From Nocardia fluminea (GTDB lineage Bacteria; Actinomycetota; Actinomycetes; Mycobacteriales; Mycobacteriaceae), in the NCBI RefSeq assembly GCF_002846365.1, contig NZ_PJMW01000002.1, forward strand, positions 310,001 through 374,000: a stretch of 64,000 nucleotides of DNA, given 5' to 3'. Shown here in pieces: positions 43,622 to 51,827 of this stretch. The translations under genes were made by a program, and so were the position numbers. Each line of letters opens with the position of its first letter. Position 1 is the first letter of the stretch. Under the pieces are notes generated by a model. That model ran no database searches. It saw nothing but the letters and a program-made list of their open reading frames with translations, and was not told the origin of the DNA.

Positions 43622-44655
43622 GCGATCGGCGGCAGGTGCACGACCTGGCCCGCGTAGGCCAGACCGGCGCCGAAGCCCAGTAGCAGCGCGGTGTCACCGG
43701 GGTTGGCACCGCCGGAGCGCACGAGCTGTTCCATGGCCATCGGAATGGAGGCGGCGCTGGTGTTGCCGGTTTCGATGATGTCGCGCGCGACGGCGACGGA
43801 CTCGGGCAGACCGAGCGTGCGGACCAGCGCGTCGGTGATGCGGATATTGGCCTGGTGCGGGACGAACGCGTCGAGGTCCTGGGCGGTGAGGCCCGCCTGC
43901 TCGAGCGCGTCACGGCATGCCTTCTCCAGAAACGTGACGGCCCAGCGGAATACCTCGGTGCCGTTCATCCGGATGTAGGGACGCTGCGAGGTGCCGCCGC
44001 TGGCTTCGGCCGCGGCGACCTCGGCGAAATACTCCAGAAAGTCCTTGTCCTGTTTGATCGCCGAGGTACGCGCGCCGTCCGATCCCCACGCGACCGGGCC
44101 GATCCCCTCCTGCTCGGCCGGGCCGACGACGACCGCGCCCGCACCGTCGGCGAAGATGAACGCGCACCCGCGATCGGTGGTGTCGAGCAGGTCCGAGAGC
44201 CGCTCCACCCCGATCACCAGCACCTGCCGCGCCTGGCCCGAGCGCACCAGGTTCGCCGCGTCGGCCAGCGCGTAGCAGAAGCCGGCGCAGCCGGCGGAGA
44301 TGTCGAAGGCGGCGGTGTCGTGCATGCCGAGTTCGGTCGCCACCACCGCGCCCGCCGACGGTCCGAGCACCATCTGCGACGACGTGGCCAGCACCACCGC
44401 GTCGATCTGCTCGGCGCTCACCCCGGACGCCGTGAGCGCGTCCCGGGCGGCCGCGACGCTCATCGAGACGATCGTCTCGTCGGGTTCGGCCCAGTGCCGG
44501 GCGGCGATCCCCGAACGAGTCCTGATCCACTCGTCCGACGACTCGATCGCCTCGACGATCTCGGAGTTGGGCACGACGCGGCGCGGGCGGTACACGCCGA
44601 GGCCGAGAATTCCCGCGTGGGTGACCGGAACCGCGGTGGCAATGGGGGTGGGCAT
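43618..44655 (-). CDS. Beta-ketoacyl-ACP synthase III (FabH-like)
   Basis: A 345-residue thiolase-fold enzyme with the complete KAS III triad: Cys123 in ISAGCAGFCYAL, His267 in VPHQANIRI and Asn298 in ETGNTSAASIP. It condenses an acyl-CoA starter with malonyl-ACP to begin fatty acid or polyketide chains. The ATG at 44655 has GGATG-rich but weak context; an upstream ATG at 44706 lies inside the operator. It is divergent from a TetR regulator with two perfect palindromes in between, so it is tightly controlled and probably a specialised rather than the housekeeping FabH. Confidence 0.92.
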   Translation of the reverse strand: MPTPIATAVPVTHAGILGLGVYRPRRVVPNSEIVEAIESSDEWIRTRSGIAARHWAEPDETIVSMSVAAARDALTASGVSAEQIDAVVLATSSQMVLGPSAGAVVATELGMHDTAAFDISAGCAGFCYALADAANLVRSGQARQVLVIGVERLSDLLDTTDRGCAFIFADGAGAVVVGPAEQEGIGPVAWGSDGARTSAIKQDKDFLEYFAEVAAAEASGGTSQRPYIRMNGTEVFRWAVTFLEKACRDALEQAGLTAQDLDAFVPHQANIRITDALVRTLGLPESVAVARDIIETGNTSAASIPMAMEQLVRSGGANPGDTALLLGFGAGLAYAGQVVHLPPIA

Positions 44656-44670
44656 GGCATCCTCTCCATA

Positions 44671-44721
44671 TGAACCGATCGGTTCACGTAGGAACAGGTC
44701 TAACATGAACCGATCGGTTCA
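44671..44721. promoter_or_regulatory. Two perfect TetR operators
   Basis: TGAACCGATCGGTTCA, a perfect 16-base palindrome, occurs twice: 44671-44686 and 44706-44721, 35 bases apart. Both are in the divergent gap between KAS III and TetR. This is the clearest operator of the window and fits a TetR dimer at each copy, shutting both promoters. Confidence 0.85.
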
Positions 44722-44744
44722 ATCAAGGGGTAGGAGAAGATCGG

Positions 44745-45326
44745 ATGGCCGCCGGACCACGCGCCCGACTCATCGAGCACACGATCAGCACCGTCCAGGA
44801 ACACGGCGTGCACGCGTCCTCCCTCAGCGAACTGCTCGAGCGCAGCAGGACCTCGCGCAACTCGCTGTACCAGCACTTCCCCTCCGGCAAGGGCGAATTG
44901 GTGCAGACCGCGGCGCGGATCGTGGCCCGCCTGGTGTACTCCCACGTGAGCGCGATGGCCGACGCCCTCCAGACCGCGCCGTCGGCCCAGCAGTGGCTCA
45001 CCGACCTGCTCGCCTTCTGGCGCACCCCACTGGAGAAGTCCGACTACACCGCGGGCTCGTTCATGATGGCGGCCGCGCTCGACGAACTCGACCCCGCCGT
45101 CCAGTCCATCGCGGGTCAGGCCTTCGCCGAATGGACCGCCCGGCTCGCCGACGGGATCGTGGCCACCGGGATCGAGCGATCGACCGCGGTGTCACTGGCC
45201 GGATTCCTGCTCACCACCATCGAGGGCACGATCGTGCACAGCCGCGCGCTCAAGTCCGCGCACCCGTTCGACCAGGCGGTCACTCAGCTGACGATCCTGT
45301 TCAAGGTGCACCTGTCCGAGCGGTGA
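44745..45326 (+). CDS. TetR-family regulator, YxaF/LmrA-like
   Basis: A 193-residue regulator with LIEHTISTVQEHGVHASSLSELLERSRTSRNSLYQHFPSGKGELV in the DNA-binding domain and a C-terminal domain of the YxaF/LmrA sort (FWRTPLEKSDYTAGSFMMAAALDE). GGGGTAGGAG precedes the ATG. It reads away from KAS III and surely binds the TGAACCGATCGGTTCA pair in the gap. The ligand may be a fatty acid or acyl-CoA. Confidence 0.92.
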   Translation: MAAGPRARLIEHTISTVQEHGVHASSLSELLERSRTSRNSLYQHFPSGKGELVQTAARIVARLVYSHVSAMADALQTAPSAQQWLTDLLAFWRTPLEKSDYTAGSFMMAAALDELDPAVQSIAGQAFAEWTARLADGIVATGIERSTAVSLAGFLLTTIEGTIVHSRALKSAHPFDQAVTQLTILFKVHLSER

Positions 45327-45329
45327 GAG

Positions 45330-46244
45330 TCACGAGATGCTGTGTGCCGCATCGAGTTCGGCGCGCAGTGTGGTGATGATCCGGCGCCGGGCCGCCGCGC
45401 CCTCGGGGCTGGGCGTCAGCGGATAGACGTGCACGAGCCCGGGTTCCTCGTGATAATCGAGGTCGACGCCCGCCTCGCGCGCCTTCGCCGCCAGCAGGCG
45501 CGCGTCCGGGTTCAGGATGTCGTCGGTGCCGGTGAACACAGTGAGCGGGCCCAGCCCGCCGAAGTCGCCGAACAGGGGGCTGACCAGGGGATCCTTCATC
45601 GGCAGTTCGCCGCTCCACATCCTGCCGAACACCAGCCCACCGTCGCGGCCCAGCCACGGATCACGTAGCAGAACCGCGTCGATCTCGGGATTCTCGAGGG
45701 TGAGGTCGAGGGCGGGCGAGATCAGCATCGTGCGGGGAACGATATGGCCCGCATCGCGCAGGTACAGGGCGGTGGACAGCGCGATCTGACCGCCCGCGGA
45801 GTCGCCCGCGAGAAAGGTCGGGCCGTAGCGCTCGCCGGCCGCCGTGGCCAGTTCGGCGAAGCGTGGAATCACCTCGCCCGCGGTGCCGAACGGAATCAGC
45901 GGATAGATCGGCACCGTCACGACGAGATGGGTCTGCGCGGCGATCCTGGCGGCGAGTTGCCAGTGCTGCGAAGCGATCTCGCCCACCCAGCCACCACCGT
46001 GCGCGTACACGAGGCCGCCGCGCGAGATCCCGTCCGACGGGGTCAGGGTGTAGATCGGCCAGCCACGGTCGTGCTCCACCGACACCTCGACACCGCGCAG
46101 TGTGCGCGGCGGACCGTAGGCGAGGGGCCGCAGAGCGCGCTCGCGCACGTGCGCCGTGGCCCGCGCGGCATCGACGTAATTCCGGTTGCGCCGGGTGACC
46201 CGCAGGAAGCGCGGAATCACGAACCGACTCATCACACCGGGCAC
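45330..46244 (-). CDS. HSL-type alpha/beta hydrolase (esterase)
   Basis: A 304-residue esterase of the hormone-sensitive lipase family. The oxyanion motif is AHGGGW (81-86), the nucleophile Ser149 in GDSAGG, the acid is in GTDDILNPD and the histidine is in EEPGLVHVYPL. The GTG at 46244 is chosen for its GGAGG 5 bases upstream; ATGs at 46232 and 46313 are alternatives. It hydrolyses small esters, perhaps lipids, in the cytosol. Its stop lies four bases from that of the TetR gene. Confidence 0.88.
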   Translation of the reverse strand: MPGVMSRFVIPRFLRVTRRNRNYVDAARATAHVRERALRPLAYGPPRTLRGVEVSVEHDRGWPIYTLTPSDGISRGGLVYAHGGGWVGEIASQHWQLAARIAAQTHLVVTVPIYPLIPFGTAGEVIPRFAELATAAGERYGPTFLAGDSAGGQIALSTALYLRDAGHIVPRTMLISPALDLTLENPEIDAVLLRDPWLGRDGGLVFGRMWSGELPMKDPLVSPLFGDFGGLGPLTVFTGTDDILNPDARLLAAKAREAGVDLDYHEEPGLVHVYPLTPSPEGAAARRRIITTLRAELDAAHSIS

Positions 46245-46330
46245 CACGACCTCCACTCGACGACGACCGGTGTGGTCCATGCGCTCGGGCCGAGCGTCAC
46301 CGGTGCCAGCCAAGCTACTCCGTGGCCGCC

Positions 46331-46873
46331 TCAGCCGAGGGGCTGCTCGGTGATATCGGTGCGCAGGCTGGTGCCGTTGAGGTCAAGATAGAGCACGCCC
46401 TCGGTGACCGAGAGGGTGGCGGTATTGCGACGGTCGACCAAGCCCGCGGCCTCATCGATGAACGCGCGGTCGAAACTGATCAGGGGAATCCGCGCGACAT
46501 TGTGAATCTTCTTGCCCGCGTACTGCGCGAGCACCTTCGCCGGATCGCGGTGGGTGTAGACCACAGCGCGGCCCGCGAGTTTGCTGCCACGATGAATCCG
46601 GTCCGCGTCGGGTGCGCCGACCTCGATCCACGCGGTGGTCCGGCCGGTCATATCCCGAACCTGCACGGCGGGCTCATCGGTGGCCGAGATCCCACCCTCA
46701 CTGAACACGATCCCCTCCTCGTACTGCAAGCAGTACGCGAGGATCCGCGTGACCATGTATTCCAGTGTCTCCGACGGATGCCGTGCCACCCGCAACTCGA
46801 GATCCTCGTACACCCCCCGATCCACATCGGCGAGCTGAACGGCGAAGTTGTGCAGTGTTGCGCTGAGTGCCAT
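46331..46873 (-). CDS. yaeQ: YaeQ-family protein
   Basis: A 180-residue YaeQ protein: MALSATLHNFAVQLADVDRGVYEDLELRVARHPSETLEYMVTRILAYCLQYEEGIVFSEGG, then WIEVGAPDADRIHRGSKLAGRAVVYTHR. YaeQ has a PD-(D/E)XK nuclease-like fold, with the E and K seen here, but no proven cleavage activity; in E. coli it was linked to transcription elongation. GGAG lies before the ATG at 46873. It is 86 bases upstream of the esterase gene on the same strand. Confidence 0.93.
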   Translation of the reverse strand: MALSATLHNFAVQLADVDRGVYEDLELRVARHPSETLEYMVTRILAYCLQYEEGIVFSEGGISATDEPAVQVRDMTGRTTAWIEVGAPDADRIHRGSKLAGRAVVYTHRDPAKVLAQYAGKKIHNVARIPLISFDRAFIDEAAGLVDRRNTATLSVTEGVLYLDLNGTSLRTDITEQPLG

Positions 46874-46961
46874 AGGAGCTCCGACCCTACCGGCCGCCAC
46901 CTCGACTACTACTCGCGAGTACCCGGTTGCGCCGACCGGCCAGGACCGCCAGCATCCTTAC

Positions 46962-47393
46962 ATGAGAATCACTCACGTTTCGGCTCTGGCCGCCGCTTTC
47001 CTCGCACTCGGCACGGCAACCGCCGCGGCCGAACCGAATGCGGCCGACTCACCACGCCAGGCCATCGCCCGCGCCTACCTCGACGCCCTGGTTTCCCACG
47101 ACGCGAGCGCGGTCCCCTTCGCCCCCGATGCCACCCGCGTCGAGGTCGGCCTCCGAACCGGCTACTCGGGCCCCCAACTCAGCGCCGACCTGGAGAACGG
47201 CCTCCAGTACCGCGTGATCCAAGGCATTCGCGACCTCACCATGTCCGAATCCGGCGACACGGTCACCACCCACTACCTCCTCGACAGCGGGGTGGCCGGC
47301 ATCCGCCTGACCACCGTGGAGATCACCGAGACCTTCGTCATCCCGGTGGACTCCATCCAGACGATCGAGGCCACGATCACGCCGGTGCTGTAA
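46962..47393 (+). CDS. Secreted NTF2-like protein
   Basis: A 143-residue exported protein with a signal peptide, MRITHVSALAAAFLALGTATAAAEP, followed by a SnoaL/NTF2-like domain (QAIARAYLDALVSHDASAVPFAPDATRVEVGLRTGYSG...). The C-terminal ITETFVIPVDSIQTIEATITPV ends a beta sheet. Its ligand and purpose are unknown. It is divergent from yaeQ and convergent with the MmcQ/YjbR gene. Confidence 0.8.
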   Translation: MRITHVSALAAAFLALGTATAAAEPNAADSPRQAIARAYLDALVSHDASAVPFAPDATRVEVGLRTGYSGPQLSADLENGLQYRVIQGIRDLTMSESGDTVTTHYLLDSGVAGIRLTTVEITETFVIPVDSIQTIEATITPVL

Positions 47394-47425
47394 CCGATCT
47401 CGCGGACCGATGGGCCGTCACACGC

Positions 47426-47764
47426 TCATCGGTCCGCGTCCAGCAGGGCCCGCGGTGCGGCCTGGCGCCACGAGTCGGTGACTATCGCTGCCATTTCCTC
47501 GCGATCATCGAGTGCCGCCAGGCGAACACGAACCCAGGGGTTGCCGGACTCGTGCGAGGCGATCCAGAATTTGCCGGGTTCGGCGAGCACCAGCTCGTCG
47601 CGCTCGACGATCGGGCACCGCACCGCCATCGAGGTCTCCTCCTCCGGCAGCGTGAGGAACAGTTTGCCCGCGACCTTGAAAATCGGCATGCCCCAAGCGA
47701 ATTGCTCTGCCGTCTGCGGTAGCGACAGCACGAAGGCGCGGACGTCGTCCCCGGTGACATTCAT
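47426..47764 (-). CDS. MmcQ/YjbR-family protein
   Basis: A 112-residue protein of the YjbR fold: VTGDDVRAFVLSLPQTAEQFAWGMPIFKVAGKLFLTLPEEE and WIASHESGNPWVRVRLAALDDREEMAAIVTDSWRQAAP. Members are DNA-binding-like double-wing proteins of unknown function. The ATG at 47764 is preferred over a longer frame. It lies downstream of the metal transport operon on the same strand but 55 bases away. Confidence 0.9.
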   Translation of the reverse strand: MNVTGDDVRAFVLSLPQTAEQFAWGMPIFKVAGKLFLTLPEEETSMAVRCPIVERDELVLAEPGKFWIASHESGNPWVRVRLAALDDREEMAAIVTDSWRQAAPRALLDADR

Positions 47765-47819
47765 GCCCACATCCTGACACCACACACCGACACGATCCGA
47801 TCCGTCGTCGCGGGGACCG

Positions 47820-48704
47820 CTACTCGACGGCGCCGAGCGTGGCGACGGTTTTCCGGGCGCGGGAGGCGGTGATCCGGCGGCCGATCACGCCGTGGCGGGG
47901 GGCGAAGAGGTAGACGAGGGTGAAGGCGATGCCCTGGGTCACCACGACCATGCCGCCGGCGGCGGTGTCGAGGTGGTAGCTGACGTAGAGACCGGTCACC
48001 GCGCACAGCACCGAGATGGTGGGGGCGATGAGCAGCATGCGGGAGAAGCGGTCGGTGAGCAGGTAGGCGGTGGCGCCGGGAATGATCAGCATGGCTACCA
48101 CCAGGACCACACCCACCGCTTGCAGCGCCACCACCGAGGTCAGGGCGAGCAGGGCCAGCAGGGCGGTGCCGAGCACGCGGGGGTTGAGGCCGATGGCGTG
48201 GGCGTGGGTGGCGTCGAAGGCGTAGAGCGTGAAGTCACGGCGTTTGAGAACCAGGGCGATCAGGACGATGGCGGCCAGGATCATGATCTGGACCATCTCG
48301 CCGCGGCTCACCCCGAGCAGGTTGCCGAAAACGATGTGGTTCAAGTCGGTTTGGCTCGGCGTCACCGACACCAGCACCAAACCGAACGCGAACAAGGTGG
48401 TGAACACGATGCCGATGGCGGCGTCCTCCTTCACCCGGCTCGTATCGCGGACCACGCCGATCAACGCCACCGCGAGGAACCCGAAGATCACCGCGCCGAC
48501 CGCGAACGGCCAGCCGACGATATAGGCCAGCACCACCCCGGGCAGCACCGCGTGCGACACCGCGTCACCCATCAGTGACCAGCCGATCAACACCAGCCAG
48601 CACGACAGCACCGCACACACCACCGCCGCCGTGACCGTGGTGGCCAGCGCGCGCACCATGAACTCGTAGCGCAGCGGGTCGATGAAGAACTCCTCGAGGC
48701 TCAT
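47820..48704 (-). CDS. Metal ABC transporter permease (MntB/ZnuB-like)
   Basis: A 294-residue membrane protein with about eight to nine helices. LIGWSLMGDAVSHAVLPGVVLAYIVGWPFAVGA and ALTSVVALQAVGVVLVVAMLIIPGATAYLLTDR are signatures of the ABC-3 permease family for Mn2+, Zn2+ or Fe2+. The start overlaps the ATPase stop by four bases, completing an SBP-ATPase-permease operon. Confidence 0.93.
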   Translation of the reverse strand: MSLEEFFIDPLRYEFMVRALATTVTAAVVCAVLSCWLVLIGWSLMGDAVSHAVLPGVVLAYIVGWPFAVGAVIFGFLAVALIGVVRDTSRVKEDAAIGIVFTTLFAFGLVLVSVTPSQTDLNHIVFGNLLGVSRGEMVQIMILAAIVLIALVLKRRDFTLYAFDATHAHAIGLNPRVLGTALLALLALTSVVALQAVGVVLVVAMLIIPGATAYLLTDRFSRMLLIAPTISVLCAVTGLYVSYHLDTAAGGMVVVTQGIAFTLVYLFAPRHGVIGRRITASRARKTVATLGAVE

Positions 48705-49435
48705 CGGTCTCCGTCCACATCCAGGCCGAAGGCCTTGGCCAGGTTCTCCGGTCGCAACACCACGTCGGGGTCACCGTGCTCGAGCACGCGGCGGTTCAGC
48801 AGGACCGCCTCGTCGGCCAAGTGGGGCAACGCGTGCAGATCGTGGGTGGACACCAGGATGGTGGCCCCGTCGGCGGCGAGCTCGCGCAACAGCGCGGTGA
48901 TGGTCGCCTCGGAGCGCTTGTCGACACCGGCGAACGGCTCGTCGAGCAGCAGGATCGTGGCCTCCTGGGCGATTCCGCGAGCGACGAACGTGCGCTTCTT
49001 CTGCCCACCCGACAGCTGACCGATCTGCCGGTCGGCGAGGTCGGTGAGCTCGACGCGGGCCAGCGCCGCGTCGACAGCGGCGCGGTCGGCCTTGCTCGCC
49101 CGGCGAGTGAACCCCATCTTCCCGTAGCGCCCGGTCATCACCACATCACGCACCGACAGCGGGAAACTCCAGTCCACGTCCTCGGACTGGGGCACGTACC
49201 CGAGGCTGCCCGCCTTGCGCGCGGCGGCGGGCGGGCGACCGTTGATCAGCACCCGGCCCCGATCGGGGGTGACGAGTCCCATCACGGTTTTGAACAGCGT
49301 CGATTTGCCCGAGCCGTTCATGCCGATCAGCCCGCACACCCGACCCGATTTCAAGGTCAGCTCGACCGTGTCGAGCGCGAGCACATCACCGTAATGGACT
49401 GTCACGTCCTGGATCTCGACGACCGGCGCGGTCAT
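48701..49435 (-). CDS. Metal ABC transporter ATP-binding protein
   Basis: A 244-residue ABC ATPase: Walker A GMNGSGKST, signature LSGGQKKR, Walker B ILLLDEPFAGVD, and H-loop VSTHDLHALP. The PQSEDVDWSFPLSVRDVVMTGRYGKMGF segment is typical of Mn/Zn/Fe systems. Four-base overlaps with both neighbours show tight coupling. It powers import of a divalent metal by the adjacent permease and lipoprotein. Confidence 0.94.
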   Translation of the reverse strand: MTAPVVEIQDVTVHYGDVLALDTVELTLKSGRVCGLIGMNGSGKSTLFKTVMGLVTPDRGRVLINGRPPAAARKAGSLGYVPQSEDVDWSFPLSVRDVVMTGRYGKMGFTRRASKADRAAVDAALARVELTDLADRQIGQLSGGQKKRTFVARGIAQEATILLLDEPFAGVDKRSEATITALLRELAADGATILVSTHDLHALPHLADEAVLLNRRVLEHGDPDVVLRPENLAKAFGLDVDGDR

Positions 49436-50370
49436 CGCGGAACTCCGGCGAGTGCGGTCGCGATCGTGTTCGCGTCGTGGCGGATCAGGTCCAGGTAGGT
49501 CGGGACCGGCCCGTCGGCTTCGGAGAGCGAGTCGACGTAGAGCACCCCGCCGAATCGTGCGCCCGACGCCTCGACCACGCGTTGCATCGGCGCGTCCGAC
49601 ACCGTCGATTCACAGAACACGGCCGGCACCCCACGCTGACGGACGAAGTCGATGGTCGAGCCGATCTGCTGCGGGGTCGCCTGCTGCTCGGCGTTGACCG
49701 GCCAGATGTACTTCTCGGTCAGCCCCGCGTCCCGAGCCAGGTAGGAGAACGCGCCCTCGCAGGTGACCAGGGCTCGCTGGCCGGCGGGCAAGGTGTTCAC
49801 CGCGGCGACGAGATCGTCGCGCACGGCGCCGAGCCGCGTTTTGTAGGCGTCACCGTTGGCACGGTAGGCCTCGGCGTGTTCGGGGTCGAGATCGGTGAAC
49901 GCGCGGACCATGTTGTCGACGTAGATCTGCGCGTTCACCGGCGACATCCAGGCGTGCGGATTGGGCTTGCCCCGGTAGGCGTCCTCACTGATGTCCATCG
50001 GCGCCACCCCCTCGCTGACCACCGCGTGCGGCACCTCGAGGTCGGCGACGAACTGGCTGAACCACGCCTCGAGATTGAGCCCGTTGTCCAGGATCAGGTC
50101 GGCCTTCGCGGCCTTCTTGATGTCGCCCGGCGTCGGCTCGTACCCATGGATCTCGGCCCCCACCTTGGTGATCGATTCGACCCGCAGATGCTCGCCTGCC
50201 ACGTTCCGCGCCATATCGGCGAGCACGGTGAAGGTGGTGAGAACCACCTTCTTCCCGTCGTCATCGGGGGTGATCCCACCGCAAGCCGAGAGCGCGAACG
50301 CGATGACACCGAGAACACACACCGCGAGCACTCGGCGTCGTGCCGACGAACCGTAGAACCCAACCCGCAT
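49432..50370 (-). CDS. Metal ABC transporter substrate-binding lipoprotein
   Basis: A 312-residue cluster A-I binding protein (ZnuA/MntC type). The signal ends in a lipobox, FALSACGG. Metal ligands are probably His in EIHGYEPTPGDIKKA, His in NPHAWMSPVNAQIY, Glu in ALVTCEGAFSYLARD and Asp in LYVDSLSEADGPV. There is no His-rich loop of the ZnuA kind, which favours manganese or iron over zinc. It is the first gene of the operon, behind a DtxR/MntR-like box. Confidence 0.92.
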   Translation of the reverse strand: MRVGFYGSSARRRVLAVCVLGVIAFALSACGGITPDDDGKKVVLTTFTVLADMARNVAGEHLRVESITKVGAEIHGYEPTPGDIKKAAKADLILDNGLNLEAWFSQFVADLEVPHAVVSEGVAPMDISEDAYRGKPNPHAWMSPVNAQIYVDNMVRAFTDLDPEHAEAYRANGDAYKTRLGAVRDDLVAAVNTLPAGQRALVTCEGAFSYLARDAGLTEKYIWPVNAEQQATPQQIGSTIDFVRQRGVPAVFCESTVSDAPMQRVVEASGARFGGVLYVDSLSEADGPVPTYLDLIRHDANTIATALAGVPR

Positions 50371-50385
50371 TCCCGAATTATATTA

Positions 50386-50399
50386 TTTGGGTAGCCAAA
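50386..50399. promoter_or_regulatory. DtxR/MntR-like box before the metal ABC operon
   Basis: TTTGGGTAGCCAAA is a palindrome (TTTGG-GTAG-CCAAA) whose middle resembles the GGxTAxCC core of DtxR-family sites. It begins 15 bases upstream of the lipoprotein ATG within an AT-rich stretch (TATATTAT), where it would occlude the promoter. It suits manganese-dependent repression. Confidence 0.6.
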
Positions 50400-50437
50400 C
50401 TTTCAAGTTCAGTGCTTGAAACAGTCGCGAGGACGGC

Positions 50438-50812
50438 TCAGGATGCCCAGGGCGGGGTGAAGGTAGAGCCGTCGGCGAGCTCCGCCGCGAAACCGACGCG
50501 CACGGTCACCAGCAGGGTGGCGATCTCATCGGTCGAGTTCGCGAGGGCGATCATCGAACCGGCGGGCGCGACCGCCGCGTCACCGGGTTTCATCGGCGCG
50601 GATTCGCCGTCGATCGTCATGGTGACCTCACCCGAGAGCAGAACGAAGGCTTCCTCGCCCAGGATGCGATGGGGCACGCCGACCGAATCGGCCTCGACCT
50701 CGGTCTGCCAGACACACAGTTCGGCACTGCCGGTGCCGGGCCGGACGAGGGACGTGAAGCGGGCGTTGTGCACCTCGTGCACCTGCGCGTCGGCGGAATG
50801 GATCACTGGCAT
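50438..50812 (-). CDS. Cupin-domain protein
   Basis: A 124-residue single cupin: SAELCVWQTEVEADSVGVPHRILGEEAFVLLSGEVTMTIDG with the conserved H-E-G pattern, then PGDAAVAPAGSMIALANSTDE. The usual second histidine is not present, so metal binding is uncertain. GGAGG lies 5 bases before the ATG. It is divergent from a MarR regulator with a palindrome in the gap, so it is probably its target. Confidence 0.88.
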   Translation of the reverse strand: MPVIHSADAQVHEVHNARFTSLVRPGTGSAELCVWQTEVEADSVGVPHRILGEEAFVLLSGEVTMTIDGESAPMKPGDAAVAPAGSMIALANSTDEIATLLVTVRVGFAAELADGSTFTPPWAS

Positions 50813-50835
50813 TCGAACCTCCATAAGGTCAAGCA

Positions 50836-50855
50836 ACTTGTCTATATAGTCAAGT
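50836..50855. promoter_or_regulatory. MarR-type operator
   Basis: ACTTGTCTATATAGTCAAGT is a 20-base palindrome with a single mismatched pair, in the gap between cupin and MarR genes. It includes TATAGT and TATAGA, possible -10 elements for the two divergent promoters, so binding would close both. Confidence 0.6.
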
Positions 50856-50882
50856 AGGTTGACCATTGTGTCAAGTGCGAGA

Positions 50883-51332
50883 ATGACAGTCGTGCCCGCG
50901 AACGCAGACCTGCCCCTCCTCCTGCTCGCGGCAGCGGCCGAGGTGACCCAGGCGGTGCACGCCAGGGTCACGGCGGCGGGATTCGCCGACATCCGGCCCA
51001 CCCACGGCTTCGCGTTCGTGCGCATGGCCCCCGACGGCGCCACCGTCGGGGAGATCGCCGACCATCTCGGCGTCACCAAACAGGCGGCCAGCCAACTGGT
51101 CGACGAGTTGGTCACCAAGGGCTACGCCGATCGCAATCCACACCCGCGCGATGCGCGCGCTCGCCTGATCACCCTCACCGAGCGCGGCTGGGCGTGCACA
51201 CGAGCCGCCGACGCGGCGCTGGCCGAGTTCACCCAGAACTGGTCGGACACCTTGGGCGCGGCCACTCTCACCCAGGTCAGCAAGGCACTGGGTCGCGTCG
51301 TCACCCCGGGGCGAGTCCGCCCGAGCCGGTGA
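50883..51332 (+). CDS. MarR-family transcriptional regulator
   Basis: A 149-residue winged-helix regulator: GATVGEIADHLGVTKQAASQLVDELVTKGYADRNPHPRDARARLITLTERG. MarR proteins respond to small phenolic or oxidative ligands. The start is uncertain: ATG at 50883 (used here), GTG at 50868 or TTG at 50859. If the -10 is TATAGT at 50845-50850, transcription would begin near 50858, so a nearly leaderless message is possible. It likely controls itself and the cupin gene. Confidence 0.85.
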   Translation: MTVVPANADLPLLLLAAAAEVTQAVHARVTAAGFADIRPTHGFAFVRMAPDGATVGEIADHLGVTKQAASQLVDELVTKGYADRNPHPRDARARLITLTERGWACTRAADAALAEFTQNWSDTLGAATLTQVSKALGRVVTPGRVRPSR

Positions 51333-51543
51333 ACCCCGATACCCCCGTAACCAAATGTTGCAAACCGACGATGTGCACAGCGGGTACCCGATAATCCGAA
51401 GAATTGGATTTTCAAAACCTGCGCGGTGTCACGGCGAGCGGCATACTCTCGGATCGAGCGGTGACGCGCCACCGCAGCACCCGGGCCGACGGTCCGGGTA
51501 GCGCACTCGTCACGTCACCGTTCGCCTCGATCCCGGAGGGTCA

Positions 51544-51777
51544 ATGTCAGTCCTGGTCACCGTTCCCACTATCGACACCGTCACTCGGCACAAGTACGAG
51601 CGGCTGCAGTACACCGGTTCGGCCGGCGTGGTCGCCTCGCTCGAGGATGCCCGCCTCGTCGATCGCTGGCGCGCCGACTATCCCGGCTGGGACGGCGAGC
51701 ACTGGGCATTCGACGCGGGCACCGACAGCCCGGGACGACTGCGCCCGATCAATGTCGCGGTGCGCAACAACAACTGA
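51544..51777 (+). CDS. Small hypothetical protein
   Basis: A 77-residue protein, MSVLVTVPTIDTVTRHKYERLQYTGSAGVVASL... ending in AVRNNN. A good GGAGGG precedes the ATG, which supports it as a real gene. No hydrophobic or catalytic pattern is visible. The upstream gap (51333-51543) holds no feature I can name. It is convergent with the amidase gene across a short repeat array. Confidence 0.55.
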   Translation: MSVLVTVPTIDTVTRHKYERLQYTGSAGVVASLEDARLVDRWRADYPGWDGEHWAFDAGTDSPGRLRPINVAVRNNN

Positions 51778-51827
51778 TCAGCACGGTGAACAGCGCCTGA
51801 TCAGCTCGGTACGCACCGCCTGATCAG
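51774..51827. repeat. Three CTGATCAG copies on a 23-bp pitch
   Basis: CTGATCAG recurs at 51774, 51797 and 51820, exactly 23 bases apart. The intervening bases also resemble each other (CACGGTGAACAGCGC and CTCGGTACGCACCGC). The first copy includes the stop of the small gene and the last the stop of the amidase gene; the last is extended to CCGCCTGATCAGGCGG. It may be a duplicated 3' end that also ends transcription. Confidence 0.6.

Noticed and set aside
51774..51827. CRISPR array
   Set aside because: Only an 8-base shared core on a 23-base pitch; no repeat of CRISPR length, no spacers and no cas genes.
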